Assembly: GCF_900105615.1 (NCBI RefSeq)
Contig: NZ_LT630003.1
Span: forward strand, 2,170,001-2,234,000
Source of the DNA: Lacrimispora sphenoides JCM 1415
GTDB taxonomy: Bacteria > Bacillota > Clostridia > Lachnospirales > Lachnospiraceae
DNA length: 64,000 bases
Direction of reading: 5' to 3'
Both the position numbers and the translations under genes were made by a program. This document shows, piece by piece, positions 24,900 to 33,134 of this stretch. The notes below the pieces were generated by a model that worked only from the letters and a program-made list of their open reading frames with translations, was not told where the DNA came from and ran no database searches. Position 1 is the stretch's first letter; each line of letters starts with the position of its first letter.

Positions 24900-26315
24900 T
24901 CAAAAACGGAAATCCCTGATACCTTTTTCTATTTTCTGCAAATGATCTTCACAGATCAAACGAACCTTTTCCTTTGGAATATGGTTCAGCTCCGCTGCGA
25001 TCAGGGCCTCACCAACTTTTTTCGTATCTTCGGAAGCATAATCCATCAAATATTCTTTTAGTGTCATCAGGGCATTGGGCTGGCAGCAGTTCTGGATCTG
25101 GCCGCTTTTGCAAAGACTCATAAAACGGTCTCCCGTACGCCCCTCCCTGTAACAGGCGGTACAGAAGGAAGGAATATAGCCCATATCCATAAGCCAATGG
25201 ACCACCTCATCAAGGGATCGCTGGTCGGATACGTCAAATTGCTCCGTATCTGTGGGACGGATGTCCTCCTGGTAACCGCCAACGCTGGTTCTGGAACCGC
25301 CGCTGATCTGGGATACCCCCAAACGGATCACCTTTTCTCTTACCTTCTGACTTTCCCTGGTCGAAATGATCATTCCGGTATAAGGAACCGAAATCCGGAT
25401 CAAAGCACAGATCTTTGCAAATATCTCATCATCGATCCCATTATCAAAAGCACCAGGATCAATATCATCGGCTTTCTTGATGCGGGGAACGCTAATGGTA
25501 TGAGGTCCTACTCCATGAACTGCCTCCAGATGCTCCGCGTGCATCAGAAGTCCTGCAAATTCATACTGGTACAGCTCAAGGCCAAAAAGAACGCCCAGGC
25601 CTACATCATCAATCCCGCCCTCCATGGCCCGGTCCATGGCCTCTGTATGGTAGGAATAATTATGCTTGGGGCCTGTTGGATGAAGCTTCTCATAGCTTTC
25701 TTTATGGTAGGTTTCCTGAAAGAGAATATAGGTCCCGATCTCTGCCTCTTTTAACTTGCGGTAATTCTCTACCGTAGTTGCCGCAATATTTATGTTGACC
25801 CGGCGGATGGCGCCGTTTTTGTGCTTGATGGAATATATGGTTTTGACGCAATCCAGGATGTACTCGATGGGATTATTCACAGGATCCTCACCTGCTTCAA
25901 TGGCAAGGCGTTTATGTCCCATATCCTGAAGGGCAATGACTTCCTTCTCCACTTCTTCCAGGGTCAGTTTTTTCCTGGCAATGTGCTTGTTTTTTAAGTG
26001 GTATGGACAGTAGGTACAGCCATTTACGCAGTAATTAGAAAGATAAAGAGGGGCAAACATAACGATGCGGCTTCCGTAGAAATCCTTTTTGATCTGTTCC
26101 GCCAGATCATAAACTTCCTGTATTTTCTCCGGAATGTCACAGGCAAGGAGGACAGATGCCTCCCGGTGGGTCAGGCCTTTTGCCAGCCTTGCCTTTGCAA
26201 TGATCTGGTCGATCAGATCTACATTGGCTTTGTTTTTCTCCGCATAATCAAGAGTTTCAAGAATTTCTTCATGGGAAATGAATTCTTCCGCTTTCAGCGA
26301 TTTTGGATCATACAT
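24900..26315 (-). CDS. hydG: [FeFe]-hydrogenase maturase HydG (radical SAM tyrosine lyase)
   Basis: 471 residues. The radical SAM cluster motif is CVNGCTYC (CxxxCxxC), followed by the barrel (AGEDPVNNP, GVGPHTISVPR). The C-terminal second-cluster motif is present (CTACYREG and a later LCKSG / NCCQPN). HydG cleaves tyrosine to give the CO and CN ligands of the H-cluster. The start is the ATG at 26313-26315, 7 bases after AAAGGAAG; the longer frame at 26345 lacks a ribosome-binding site. It lies between a TM1266-type regulator gene and hydF, a common clostridial order. Confidence 0.95.
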   Translation of the reverse strand: MYDPKSLKAEEFISHEEILETLDYAEKNKANVDLIDQIIAKARLAKGLTHREASVLLACDIPEKIQEVYDLAEQIKKDFYGSRIVMFAPLYLSNYCVNGCTYCPYHLKNKHIARKKLTLEEVEKEVIALQDMGHKRLAIEAGEDPVNNPIEYILDCVKTIYSIKHKNGAIRRVNINIAATTVENYRKLKEAEIGTYILFQETYHKESYEKLHPTGPKHNYSYHTEAMDRAMEGGIDDVGLGVLFGLELYQYEFAGLLMHAEHLEAVHGVGPHTISVPRIKKADDIDPGAFDNGIDDEIFAKICALIRISVPYTGMIISTRESQKVREKVIRLGVSQISGGSRTSVGGYQEDIRPTDTEQFDVSDQRSLDEVVHWLMDMGYIPSFCTACYREGRTGDRFMSLCKSGQIQNCCQPNALMTLKEYLMDYASEDTKKVGEALIAAELNHIPKEKVRLICEDHLQKIEKGIRDFRF

Positions 26316-26418
26316 TTTAATACTTCCTTTCTTTAGGGTCAGCATTTGCTTTTCCGTCAGTGGTTTATTAATTTCACAGGTATTACCCTGGAAAAAACCG
26401 TTTCATTTCTAATCTTAC

Positions 26419-26670
26419 TTAACCTTTCACGCCCTGATAGGCCGTCTTGGAGCTGACTCCCTTTAATTTCCCGATCTTACCGGTCAGTGCGGAAATGGTG
26501 CTCTGAGGCGCATCCACAGCAATGCTTATGATGCTTACCTGCTTTTTCGGATAGGGGATCCCCATGCGGCCAATGATACACTTCCGGTATTCATGAAGGA
26601 TGTCGTTCAGCAGCTCCACAGATTCTTCCTCTTCCACAACGATGCCGATAACGGCGATTCTCGTTTCCAT
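26419..26670 (-). CDS. TM1266-type iron-only hydrogenase system regulator
   Basis: 83 residues with a small ferredoxin-like ACT/NikR-type fold predicted from the alternating pattern (METRIAVIGIVVEE at the N-terminus, then VSIISIAVDAP, then LTGKIGKLKGVSSKTAY). This family is found beside hydE/hydF/hydG genes in Thermotoga and clostridia and is annotated as a putative regulator; its mechanism is not established. There is no DNA-binding motif in it. Ribosome-binding site GGAGGAAG lies upstream. A promoter and an attenuator-like hairpin precede it. Confidence 0.88.
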   Translation of the reverse strand: METRIAVIGIVVEEEESVELLNDILHEYRKCIIGRMGIPYPKKQVSIISIAVDAPQSTISALTGKIGKLKGVSSKTAYQGVKG

Positions 26671-26718
26671 GCTTCTTCCTCCGTTCCTTTATCCTGGCGA
26701 TAAATGCTTTATAAAAGC

Positions 26719-26743
26719 AAAAAACCGCGCCATTTAGGCGCGG
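26719..26743 (-). terminator. Intrinsic terminator in the leader of the hydrogenase-maturation genes
   Basis: Perfect 7-bp GC stem (26725-26731 with 26737-26743; CCGCGCC arms), 5-base loop, then six T residues on the minus strand. It lies about 75 bases downstream of a good promoter and 50 bases before the regulator gene, so it could be an attenuator rather than only the end of the marR transcript. Confidence 0.75.
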
Positions 26744-26819
26744 CAAATCAAAGACTCCTCATATGCCGAACCTTCTACTTCAAACTGCGTTTTTCGTGTC
26801 AGGATGCTGCTATGTTTGT

Positions 26820-26848
26820 ATCATAACATATATGAGAAATTTTTTCAA
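26820..26848 (-). promoter_or_regulatory. Promoter of the hydrogenase-maturation operon
   Basis: -35 TTGAAA (26843-26848), 17-base spacer, -10 TATGAT (26820-26825). The transcript would pass through the hairpin at 26719-26743. Confidence 0.65.
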
Positions 26849-26865
26849 TTTGGTTTTATTGTATA

Positions 26866-26912
26866 TTTTAACCTCATTAAGCAGGATCGCGGATTGGGAA
26901 TATCCGACTGAC
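26866..26912 (-). repeat. Family B repeat, copy B1
   Basis: Minus-strand core GTCAGTCGGATATTCCCAATCCGC, then a variable GATCC, then TGCTTAATGAGGTTAAAAT. Core contains a CGGAT...ATCCG inverted pair. Located just after the marR stop. Confidence 0.8.
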
Positions 26913-26917
26913 TTTTC

Positions 26918-27352
26918 CTATTTGCTGCCGTCCTCAATATTTATCAGCATTTTGTTAAGCGTTGATTTAAAAACATCGAGGTCTTCATGAGATATGCCAT
27001 TAAGCACATCGGATTTAAATTTTTCCGCAACATCTAGCATAGCCGTCTCAATTTCTTTACCGCTATCGGTTAACATTAAAAACTTCATTCTTTTGTCATC
27101 GTTGCTGCTGATACGATTAACCCAGCCGTATAGCTCCATCTTATCTAATAACCTGACAACACTAGGCTCTTTTAAAGACATTTTATCGGCCAACTGCTTT
27201 TGAGTAATCATATTATTATTTTCAATATAATAAAGTGCAATCCATTGGCTTCTTGTTATATTAAAATTATTCAGCCTTTTTTCTAAGGTATCCGCTAAAT
27301 CCTTTGCCCCTTTACAAGTGACAAAAGCAATGCAATCATCTAAATTAAACAT
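26918..27352 (-). CDS. MarR family transcriptional regulator
   Basis: 144 residues. Winged-helix MarR core: ITRSQWIALYYIENNN, then MITQKQLADKMSLKEPSVVRLLDKMELYGWV (quoted in parts) as helix-turn-helix, and the wing with DDKRMKFLMLTDSGKEI. Two cysteines occur near the N-terminus (residues 7 and 13). They are close to but not aligned with the peroxide-sensing cysteine of OhrR. The ATG at 27350-27352 has GGTGAG upstream; an ATG four codons earlier is possible. It ends the osmC-lpdA-lplA set and is a candidate repressor of it. Confidence 0.85.
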   Translation of the reverse strand: MFNLDDCIAFVTCKGAKDLADTLEKRLNNFNITRSQWIALYYIENNNMITQKQLADKMSLKEPSVVRLLDKMELYGWVNRISSNDDKRMKFLMLTDSGKEIETAMLDVAEKFKSDVLNGISHEDLDVFKSTLNKMLINIEDGSK

Positions 27353-27457
27353 AGTACTCACCATTTGATTTTTTTATTTCATATATTAACATAAAACGAC
27401 CTGGTGTACAATATTTTTCAAGGTCTTTTCCTGATATTATGAAAAATCAAGATGATT

Positions 27458-28357
27458 CTAGAGATATCCCTCGATATGGTCCCAGATCTCCTGTTCGTTA
27501 AAACGGGTATGATAGAGTTCCTTTTCACAGGCATTAAAATCATAAAGCTCCAAACTATCCGTGTTTATTTTTACATTTTGAATCAGGTTATCAGCGATAG
27601 AGATAGAAACAGACATCGTTCCAAATGAATATCTGCGTTCCAATTCAACATCAAATTTAGGCGATTGGGCATACATCCAATTGTCAGACGAGAGGATTTT
27701 CTCTAATGGCGGTTGAAAATTCATTTTATTAATGGATTCTATATGATTGCATTCAAAGGCTTCAATAAAAGCCAGGATCACTGACTGGGCAGTGATTTCA
27801 CTGTTTATTTCAGATAGATTGATAACTCTGCTCCTTACTGATTCGACGCCTTTGGACTCCAGCTTTATTTTAGACGGTGTAAGGGCATTTTCCAGCTGTT
27901 CAAAATTTACGTTGACCAGTACCGTACCATGATACATGTAATTATCACCGTCCGTATAATAAGCGTGACCGGAAAATTTTCGGTTTTTGAATAATAAGTC
28001 ATTTCTGCCGCTAAATTCACAGTCGATCCCAAGCCGCTGCATTGCAGATTGTATGAGCTTGATAAAATGGTCTTGACTGGCTGATGCCTCTTTTGTAATA
28101 AAAGTAAAATTAACATTGCCCTTGTCATGATATACCGCCCCGCCCCCGGAAAATCTGCGGACTGCTTTTATGTCATGTTCCCTTAAGTAATTTAAATCGC
28201 ATTCTGCGTACAGGTTCTGGTTCCTTCCTATAATTACAGAAGAATCGTTCTGCCATAGAAACAGATGCAGATCTTCCTCGGAGGTTAAAAACAGCTGATG
28301 CTCTGCGGCTATATTAAAACAGGGATCAAATTCTTCGGATATCACTATTTTTTTCAT
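27458..28357 (-). CDS. lplA: Lipoate-protein ligase A family protein
   Basis: 299 residues. The catalytic fold is marked by FLWQNDSSVIIGRNQN, the lipoyl-AMP binding loop VRRFSGGGAVYHDKGNVNFTF and SGHAYYTDGDNYMYHGTVLVN; a C-terminal accessory domain follows (about 240-299). It attaches scavenged lipoate to a carrier lysine. The only lipoyl domain visible here is fused to the dehydrogenase encoded just upstream, with which it overlaps (TAATG), so that domain is the probable substrate. No glycine-cleavage or 2-oxoacid dehydrogenase genes are nearby. Confidence 0.92.
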   Translation of the reverse strand: MKKIVISEEFDPCFNIAAEHQLFLTSEEDLHLFLWQNDSSVIIGRNQNLYAECDLNYLREHDIKAVRRFSGGGAVYHDKGNVNFTFITKEASASQDHFIKLIQSAMQRLGIDCEFSGRNDLLFKNRKFSGHAYYTDGDNYMYHGTVLVNVNFEQLENALTPSKIKLESKGVESVRSRVINLSEINSEITAQSVILAFIEAFECNHIESINKMNFQPPLEKILSSDNWMYAQSPKFDVELERRYSFGTMSVSISIADNLIQNVKINTDSLELYDFNACEKELYHTRFNEQEIWDHIEGYL

Positions 28358-30039
28358 TATTGGTGTAAGGCTCCAATTCCAAAATCCAGTGCGGCTTCAT
28401 GAATCGTTTCACTGGTAGTAGGGTGTGGGAATATGGTTTCAGAGATTTCTTTATCAGTAAATCCATTGGCAATCGCTAAGGTTAATGAGCTGATTAAAGA
28501 AGATGCATCGGCACCTATGACTGACCCGCCTATTATTTTTCCTGTTTCTTTGTTCTTAATCAGTTTTAAAAAGCCTCTCGCCTCATTCATCGTCAAAGCT
28601 TTTCCGTTTCCGGCAAAGGAAAATTTGCTTACATCAATATCAATGCCTTTGCTTTTTGCTTCGTCTTCTCCGATGCCGACACTTGCGATTTCCGGTGAAG
28701 TAAATATTACATTAGGGACTGCTGAATCATTCATTTCTTTATGCTTTCCTAATATATTTTCTACGGCAACAATCCCCTGATGGGAAGCTACGTGGGCCAG
28801 TTGCATGATATTTGTTACATCTCCAATTGCATAAATATTGTCAACATTTGTACGCATGGAATGATCCACTTGAATCCCTTTCCCATTGCCATTTAACAGG
28901 ACACCGCTCTTTTCTATGGATAATCCGTCCAGATTCGGCTCCCTGCCAATAGCCACCAATACCTTTTCACTTACCACTAAATGCTCCCCGGCGTTGTTTT
29001 CATAAGTAATAACTGCCATGCCGTCAACGGAACTTTGAATTTTCTTGACCTTTGAACCTGTGTGAATGTGAATGTTATTTTCTTCTGCCATATCCTGTAT
29101 CTCTTTTGAGATATCACTGTCTACCATGGTCAGTAATCGATCCATAAATTCAATCACATGGACATCAACGCCGAAATTTTTATAGATAAATGCAAATTCC
29201 ATTCCGATCACACCGCCGCCAATAATGGTTATGGATTGGGGGAGTTTATGATCAGACAACGCTTTTGTGCTGTTCAGCACAAACGGAAGTTCTATACCAG
29301 GAATTGCAATATTAGAGATTTTCGAGCCTGTTGCAACGATAATATTTTGTGCCTTAATGATATAATTTTCTTCGCCATTTATTGTTACTGTATTGTTATC
29401 CATAAAGGATGCCTGGCCGGAGATTACATTGATTTCATTCTTTTTCATGAGAAAGTCAATTCCTGAAACCAGTTTGTCCTTAATCTTATCCTTACGGTCA
29501 ATGACCTGTTTCATATTTACTGCAACCGGGCTGCCTGATTCAATCCCAAAGGCTGACGCATTCCTTACCGTGTGGCAGACTTCCGCAGATTTAACAAGTG
29601 CTTTTGTAGGAATACAGCCGACATTAAGACAGGTACCGCCTAATGCCGATTGCTCAACCAGAGTTACCTTCAGGCCGCTTTTAGCGGCATAAATAGCAGC
29701 TACATATCCGCCGGGACCAGCTCCTATGATAAGTAAATCGGCAGTGGCTTCTTTCCCGGTTTTCTGTGAAGCACAATCACAATCAGTTAACGCAGCCTCT
29801 TTGACTTCAGGATCCTCGGTGATTTCAAACATCTCAGCATTCGATGCTATGTCCATGCCCTCTTCACATAATATCTTACTAACTGTTCCATCTGATGCGG
29901 CTTTAATCTGTCGGTTTCCTTTCGCCGTTTCTATTTGTACAAGGATATCGCCGGCAGCGACCTTATCGCCTGTTTTTACATTTATTTTACCTACCTTGCC
30001 CGTTTTTCCGCCAGGAATTATTGACATTTTAATAAGCAT
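28357..30039 (-). CDS. lpdA: Dihydrolipoyl dehydrogenase with fused N-terminal lipoyl domain
   Basis: 560 residues, about 90-100 longer than plain Lpd. Residues 1-78 form a biotinyl/lipoyl domain with the modifiable Lys40 in QIETAKGNRQ. Then come FAD-binding (LLIIGAGPGGYVAA), redox disulfide GGTCLNVGCIPTK, NAD-binding TIIGGGVIGMEFA, a second FAD motif NIYAIGDVTN, and the C-terminal HPTTSETIHEAA catalytic His-Glu. The lipoyl arm could pass electrons from the flavin disulfide to another protein. With osmC upstream and lipoate ligase downstream, OsmC is the obvious candidate (inference). Confidence 0.95.
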   Translation of the reverse strand: MLIKMSIIPGGKTGKVGKINVKTGDKVAAGDILVQIETAKGNRQIKAASDGTVSKILCEEGMDIASNAEMFEITEDPEVKEAALTDCDCASQKTGKEATADLLIIGAGPGGYVAAIYAAKSGLKVTLVEQSALGGTCLNVGCIPTKALVKSAEVCHTVRNASAFGIESGSPVAVNMKQVIDRKDKIKDKLVSGIDFLMKKNEINVISGQASFMDNNTVTINGEENYIIKAQNIIVATGSKISNIAIPGIELPFVLNSTKALSDHKLPQSITIIGGGVIGMEFAFIYKNFGVDVHVIEFMDRLLTMVDSDISKEIQDMAEENNIHIHTGSKVKKIQSSVDGMAVITYENNAGEHLVVSEKVLVAIGREPNLDGLSIEKSGVLLNGNGKGIQVDHSMRTNVDNIYAIGDVTNIMQLAHVASHQGIVAVENILGKHKEMNDSAVPNVIFTSPEIASVGIGEDEAKSKGIDIDVSKFSFAGNGKALTMNEARGFLKLIKNKETGKIIGGSVIGADASSLISSLTLAIANGFTDKEISETIFPHPTTSETIHEAALDFGIGALHQ

Positions 30040-30108
30040 AAATTTTCTCCTTTTCTATAGAAAAAGAGCCAATTTTATATTATAGGCTCTTTTTGCTTTT
30101 CATACTAT

Positions 30109-30549
30109 TTAGTCAATTGCAACACCGGATAACACTAATTTAACACCGTTAGATAAACAATCACCTACAGGGCAGGTATTCTCGATGAACTTTGCAAACT
30201 CTTCAATTTTTTCTTTTGGTTCATTTGTTTTAAAATGCATTACAAAACGAATCTCCTGAAAACCATTTCTTACATCAGCCAGTCCCATAAATCCGTCTGG
30301 ATCAAGATCCCCTTCCAGCTCAACATGGAATTCCTCAAAAGTAATATTGTGAGCTGCTGCAAATGCTTTCGCCACGATGGTCTGGCATGCGCCCAGTGCG
30401 CATAACAGGGCCTCCACAGGGTTCATCGCAGTATCGGTACCACCCAGATCTTCGGGTTCGTCAAAATGAATTTTAAAACCTCTTGAATTTGTTTCAACCT
30501 GTAACCCCTCTGGCAATGCTTTTGCTGTTGCTTTAAATGTAGTCAACAT
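30109..30549 (-). CDS. OsmC/Ohr family protein
   Basis: 146 residues, normal size. Family cysteines are at 55 (ALGACQT) and 126 (ENTCPVGD), the expected peroxidatic and resolving pair; Cys50 and Cys131 are extra. The GTDTAMNPVEALLCALG segment is typical. OsmC/Ohr enzymes are thiol peroxidases for organic hydroperoxides and in known cases are re-reduced by lipoylated proteins. The next genes encode a lipoyl-dehydrogenase and a lipoate ligase, which fits. AGGAG lies 8 bases before the ATG, with a promoter at 30601-30629. Confidence 0.92.
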   Translation of the reverse strand: MLTTFKATAKALPEGLQVETNSRGFKIHFDEPEDLGGTDTAMNPVEALLCALGACQTIVAKAFAAAHNITFEEFHVELEGDLDPDGFMGLADVRNGFQEIRFVMHFKTNEPKEKIEEFAKFIENTCPVGDCLSNGVKLVLSGVAID

Positions 30550-30600
30550 AATACCATCTCCTTTTTTTATATGTATTGAATAGTAACTTTATTTGTTAAT

Positions 30601-30629
30601 AATATAACATAGATAAACAAGAAAATCAA
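30601..30629 (-). promoter_or_regulatory. Promoter of the osmC operon
   Basis: -35 TTGATT (30624-30629), 17-base spacer, -10 TATATT (30601-30606), about 50 bases before osmC. Confidence 0.6.
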
Positions 30630-30737
30630 TAGTTAGCTAAGCATTTATTTTTAATCTTTTTTACTACGATGCATATTTTGCTGCAGCAAGTCAGATCAAG
30701 ACTGATCAATTCTTTCTAATATAACCTATAACTCAAA

Positions 30738-30780
30738 TTAAAAAAGTTCCTTTCCGATGAATATCAGAAAAGAACTTTTT
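30738..30780 (-). terminator. Terminator after the 30873 PHP gene
   Basis: Stem of about 17 bp (30740-30758 with 30763-30780, two mismatches) flanked by A and T runs; minus-strand reading ends in TTTTTT. Confidence 0.75.
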
Positions 30781-30823
30781 AACATCATTAAGCAGCGAAG
30801 CGGATTGCGAATATCCGATTGAC
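30781..30823 (-). repeat. Family B repeat, copy B2
   Basis: Minus-strand GTCAATCGGATATTCGCAAT core with CCGC, CTTCG and CTGCTTAATGATGTT. Sits between a PHP-gene stop and its terminator. Confidence 0.85.
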
Positions 30824-30872
30824 TATGGCAACGGGTGCATGTTCAGCCGGGCCGTCTCTGCCGTACCCGGAT

Positions 30873-31844
30873 TCACTCCAGCTCGGAAAGAAAATAAGCA
30901 TTGCTGTTAGCAAAAAGCCCTTTTTCATCCTTGCATTCCACCCGGATATAGGTTTCGTTTCCTTCAAGAAGAAACCGTGCTTCTGTGAGGGGTTCTCCCT
31001 GCACAGCCGCTCTTTGGCAGAATCTGGCACTGTCCGTGATCCCGCAGATGGCCTGAACCGGTCCAGTCTTCACCACAAGCTCCCTGCCCTCCACATAAAT
31101 CTCTTTTATCTCCGGTCCCATGGAGCTGTAGAAATGGCCTTTCACCAGCGCATTGATAACAGCAGCATAGCTTAAATCTTCTGCCTTTATCATGGTAAAG
31201 CCTCCGAACGAATCGCACATGGGGTCATCAAACGGATGACTGTTGTGATTATCGTCTGTTGCCAGGCACCACAGCCGTTTTCCCAAACGAAGCATCTCAT
31301 CATAAGACTGGGGATTATAACCATACAGTCCGTCAAGCTCGCATCCGTAATTGTAGATTTCCATGGAAAAGAGCCCATTTAAGCCTTTGTAATCGTCATA
31401 GTTCTGCAGGGACCAGTAAGGATGGTTATAGCAGGCAAGAAATCCCAGTTCCTTCATTTCCTCTAAATATCTGTTCATGTAATCAAAGTCACCGTACCTG
31501 CGTTCCGGACATATCCCCCGCTCCTTCCTGGCCCGCTCATATCCGGGGGCAGTATCGTACAAATTAATGTGATACGTCTTGTCCTCGGGACGCAGTCTGT
31601 CTGAGCTTACTTCATTGATATCCACTTCTACGGCAGCAAGTGCCAGGAATTCCTCATCGTTTAATTCTTCATGGTTCCGATAGATCCTGTGATCCGTAAA
31701 CGCCATAATCTGATACCCATGCTTCTTATAGTGTTCCTTAGCCTCTTCCGGCGTCAATTTTCCATCTGATATGACTGTATGGCTGTGAAGGTTTGCTTTA
31801 TAAAACCTTCCGGCCTCTGGTAATAAATAAGTTCTGTTATTCAA
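30873..31844 (-). CDS. PHP domain protein (CehA/McbA-type metallohydrolase), copy 1
   Basis: 323 residues. Metal ligands of the polymerase-and-histidinol-phosphatase fold: HSHTVISDGKLTPEE near the start, FTDH, then CYNHPYWS and a late DDNHNSHPFDDP. A C-terminal beta-rich domain carries the VEGRELVVKTGPV strand pattern. I choose TTG at 31842-31844, 8 bases after GGGAGG: the paralogue at 33135 starts at the same point, and the longer frame overlaps the MFS gene. The two PHP genes flank a carrier of the organophosphate type, so hydrolysis of an imported phosphoester is likely; the substrate is unknown. Confidence 0.85.
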   Translation of the reverse strand: MNNRTYLLPEAGRFYKANLHSHTVISDGKLTPEEAKEHYKKHGYQIMAFTDHRIYRNHEELNDEEFLALAAVEVDINEVSSDRLRPEDKTYHINLYDTAPGYERARKERGICPERRYGDFDYMNRYLEEMKELGFLACYNHPYWSLQNYDDYKGLNGLFSMEIYNYGCELDGLYGYNPQSYDEMLRLGKRLWCLATDDNHNSHPFDDPMCDSFGGFTMIKAEDLSYAAVINALVKGHFYSSMGPEIKEIYVEGRELVVKTGPVQAICGITDSARFCQRAAVQGEPLTEARFLLEGNETYIRVECKDEKGLFANSNAYFLSELE

Positions 31845-31863
31845 CCTGTTTTCCTCCCATCCC

Positions 31864-33132
31864 TTATATACCGTTTTGCAAAAAACGCTTCCACCGGGCT
31901 TTTCCGGCCGTGCAGGCCACTGCTCCCAAAAGGGCGATGATGAACCAGATAAAAATGGTGGCATCCCAGCCCACGCTTTCAGACAATACTCCGATTCCAT
32001 AGGCGGAGACTGCTCCTCCCGCATATGCGGAGGAATTCAAAATCCCCGAAGCAGTGGAGGATTTTCCGTATGGAGCGAAATAAATAGGCACCATGCTGAC
32101 CAGCATGGTATTCACCGCCATCATCGCCGTGGTTGCAAGACCAAATAAGATCAGCACTGTTACCACAGATCCTCCATGATAGAACCGTAACAGAATCAGC
32201 GCACCCGCGCAAAGGACAAAAAATGAAGCGGATGTGGCGGTCTCACTTTTGAAAATCTTCCTGTTTGCAATGGAAGCCAGATATACACCGCTTAAGTTAA
32301 AAATCGGTATGACCGTGGTGCTGATAATGGAAATTACGGATTCCATATGATACTCTTCGCGGATATAGGTAGGGATCCAGGTGGTCACTCCATCCTTTAA
32401 AACTCCCTGAAACATCAGTCCAAAGCAAAAGAAAATCATTCCGGAAACCAGAACTAATTCCCACATGGAAACGTCTGCCTGTTTTTTATTCTGTAAAACA
32501 AGGACCTGGTCTTCTAAAATCCCGTTTTCTTCCAAATCCTTTCTTATCTTTCGGCTGCCTATAAACCAGATCAGGCTGATGGCCGCCAGACACAGGGAAG
32601 AGAAGAAAAAAACCGTTCTCCAATGGAATTTCCATACAATGAGTGCCGTCAGCCCATAGGCTGCAAACGTACCGATGGGAACGCTGCTGTTAATGTTGAC
32701 GCAGAACTTTTTCTGGCTGCCTGTGGGAATCCAGTCGGAAAACAGTTTGATGATCGGTGACCAGATCAGCGACTGAAACAGTCCATTGACACACCATACC
32801 ACCGCCATCTGCCAGACGGTTCCCGATAGTCCCATGATTCCATTGCAGATTCCTGAACCCAGAACCCCTGCAAAGATCATCTGATAAGGTTTTTTCTTAT
32901 CTCCCAGTATACCGCTGAAAAGCTGTCCAACTCCATAGGAAAAAAAGAATGCGGTTCCTATAAACCCTGCCGCTCCCTTTTCAAAACCTTCTGCCCTGAT
33001 AATTTCCGTTAAGCAGGCCGAATAATTCAGCCTTCCCAGATAGGTAGAAAAATAGGCTGCCCAGCATAACCAGAACAGCATGGACTGCATTTTTTCTGAC
33101 CCGATCTTTTTCTGTTGTATCATTGTGTCCAA
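31864..33132 (-). CDS. MFS transporter, organophosphate:phosphate antiporter type
   Basis: 422 residues with about 12 membrane spans. The N-terminal segment LFWLCWAAYFSTYLGRLNYSACL and the QLFSGILGDKKKP loop resemble GlpT/UhpC-type carriers, as do QSLIWSPIIKLFSDW and the central loop of about 20 charged residues (SRKIRKDLEENG). Such carriers swap a sugar phosphate or glycerol phosphate for inorganic phosphate. It lies between two PHP phosphoesterase-type genes, 2 and 19 bases away, so the three form a tight unit. Confidence 0.85.
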   Translation of the reverse strand: MDTMIQQKKIGSEKMQSMLFWLCWAAYFSTYLGRLNYSACLTEIIRAEGFEKGAAGFIGTAFFFSYGVGQLFSGILGDKKKPYQMIFAGVLGSGICNGIMGLSGTVWQMAVVWCVNGLFQSLIWSPIIKLFSDWIPTGSQKKFCVNINSSVPIGTFAAYGLTALIVWKFHWRTVFFFSSLCLAAISLIWFIGSRKIRKDLEENGILEDQVLVLQNKKQADVSMWELVLVSGMIFFCFGLMFQGVLKDGVTTWIPTYIREEYHMESVISIISTTVIPIFNLSGVYLASIANRKIFKSETATSASFFVLCAGALILLRFYHGGSVVTVLILFGLATTAMMAVNTMLVSMVPIYFAPYGKSSTASGILNSSAYAGGAVSAYGIGVLSESVGWDATIFIWFIIALLGAVACTAGKARWKRFLQNGI

Positions 33133-33134
33133 CC

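Larger units (their letters stand above)
30550..30872. other. 323-base gene-free region between osmC and a PHP gene
   Basis: It contains the osmC promoter (30601-30629), an 8-bp palindrome TTAGCTAA (30633-30640) just upstream of it that could be an operator, the PHP-gene terminator (30738-30780) and family B repeat copy B2 (30781-30823). The remainder is AT-rich with no ORF that has a ribosome-binding site. Confidence 0.7.

Noticed and set aside
26719..26850. T-box leader before the hydrogenase maturation genes
   Set aside because: No AGGGUGG-type antiterminator sequence precedes the hairpin.
26918..27352. MarR protein as a true OhrR with the sensing cysteine
   Set aside because: Aligned by eye on the NIT segment, the two N-terminal cysteines are offset from the OhrR cysteine; only the general family is supported.
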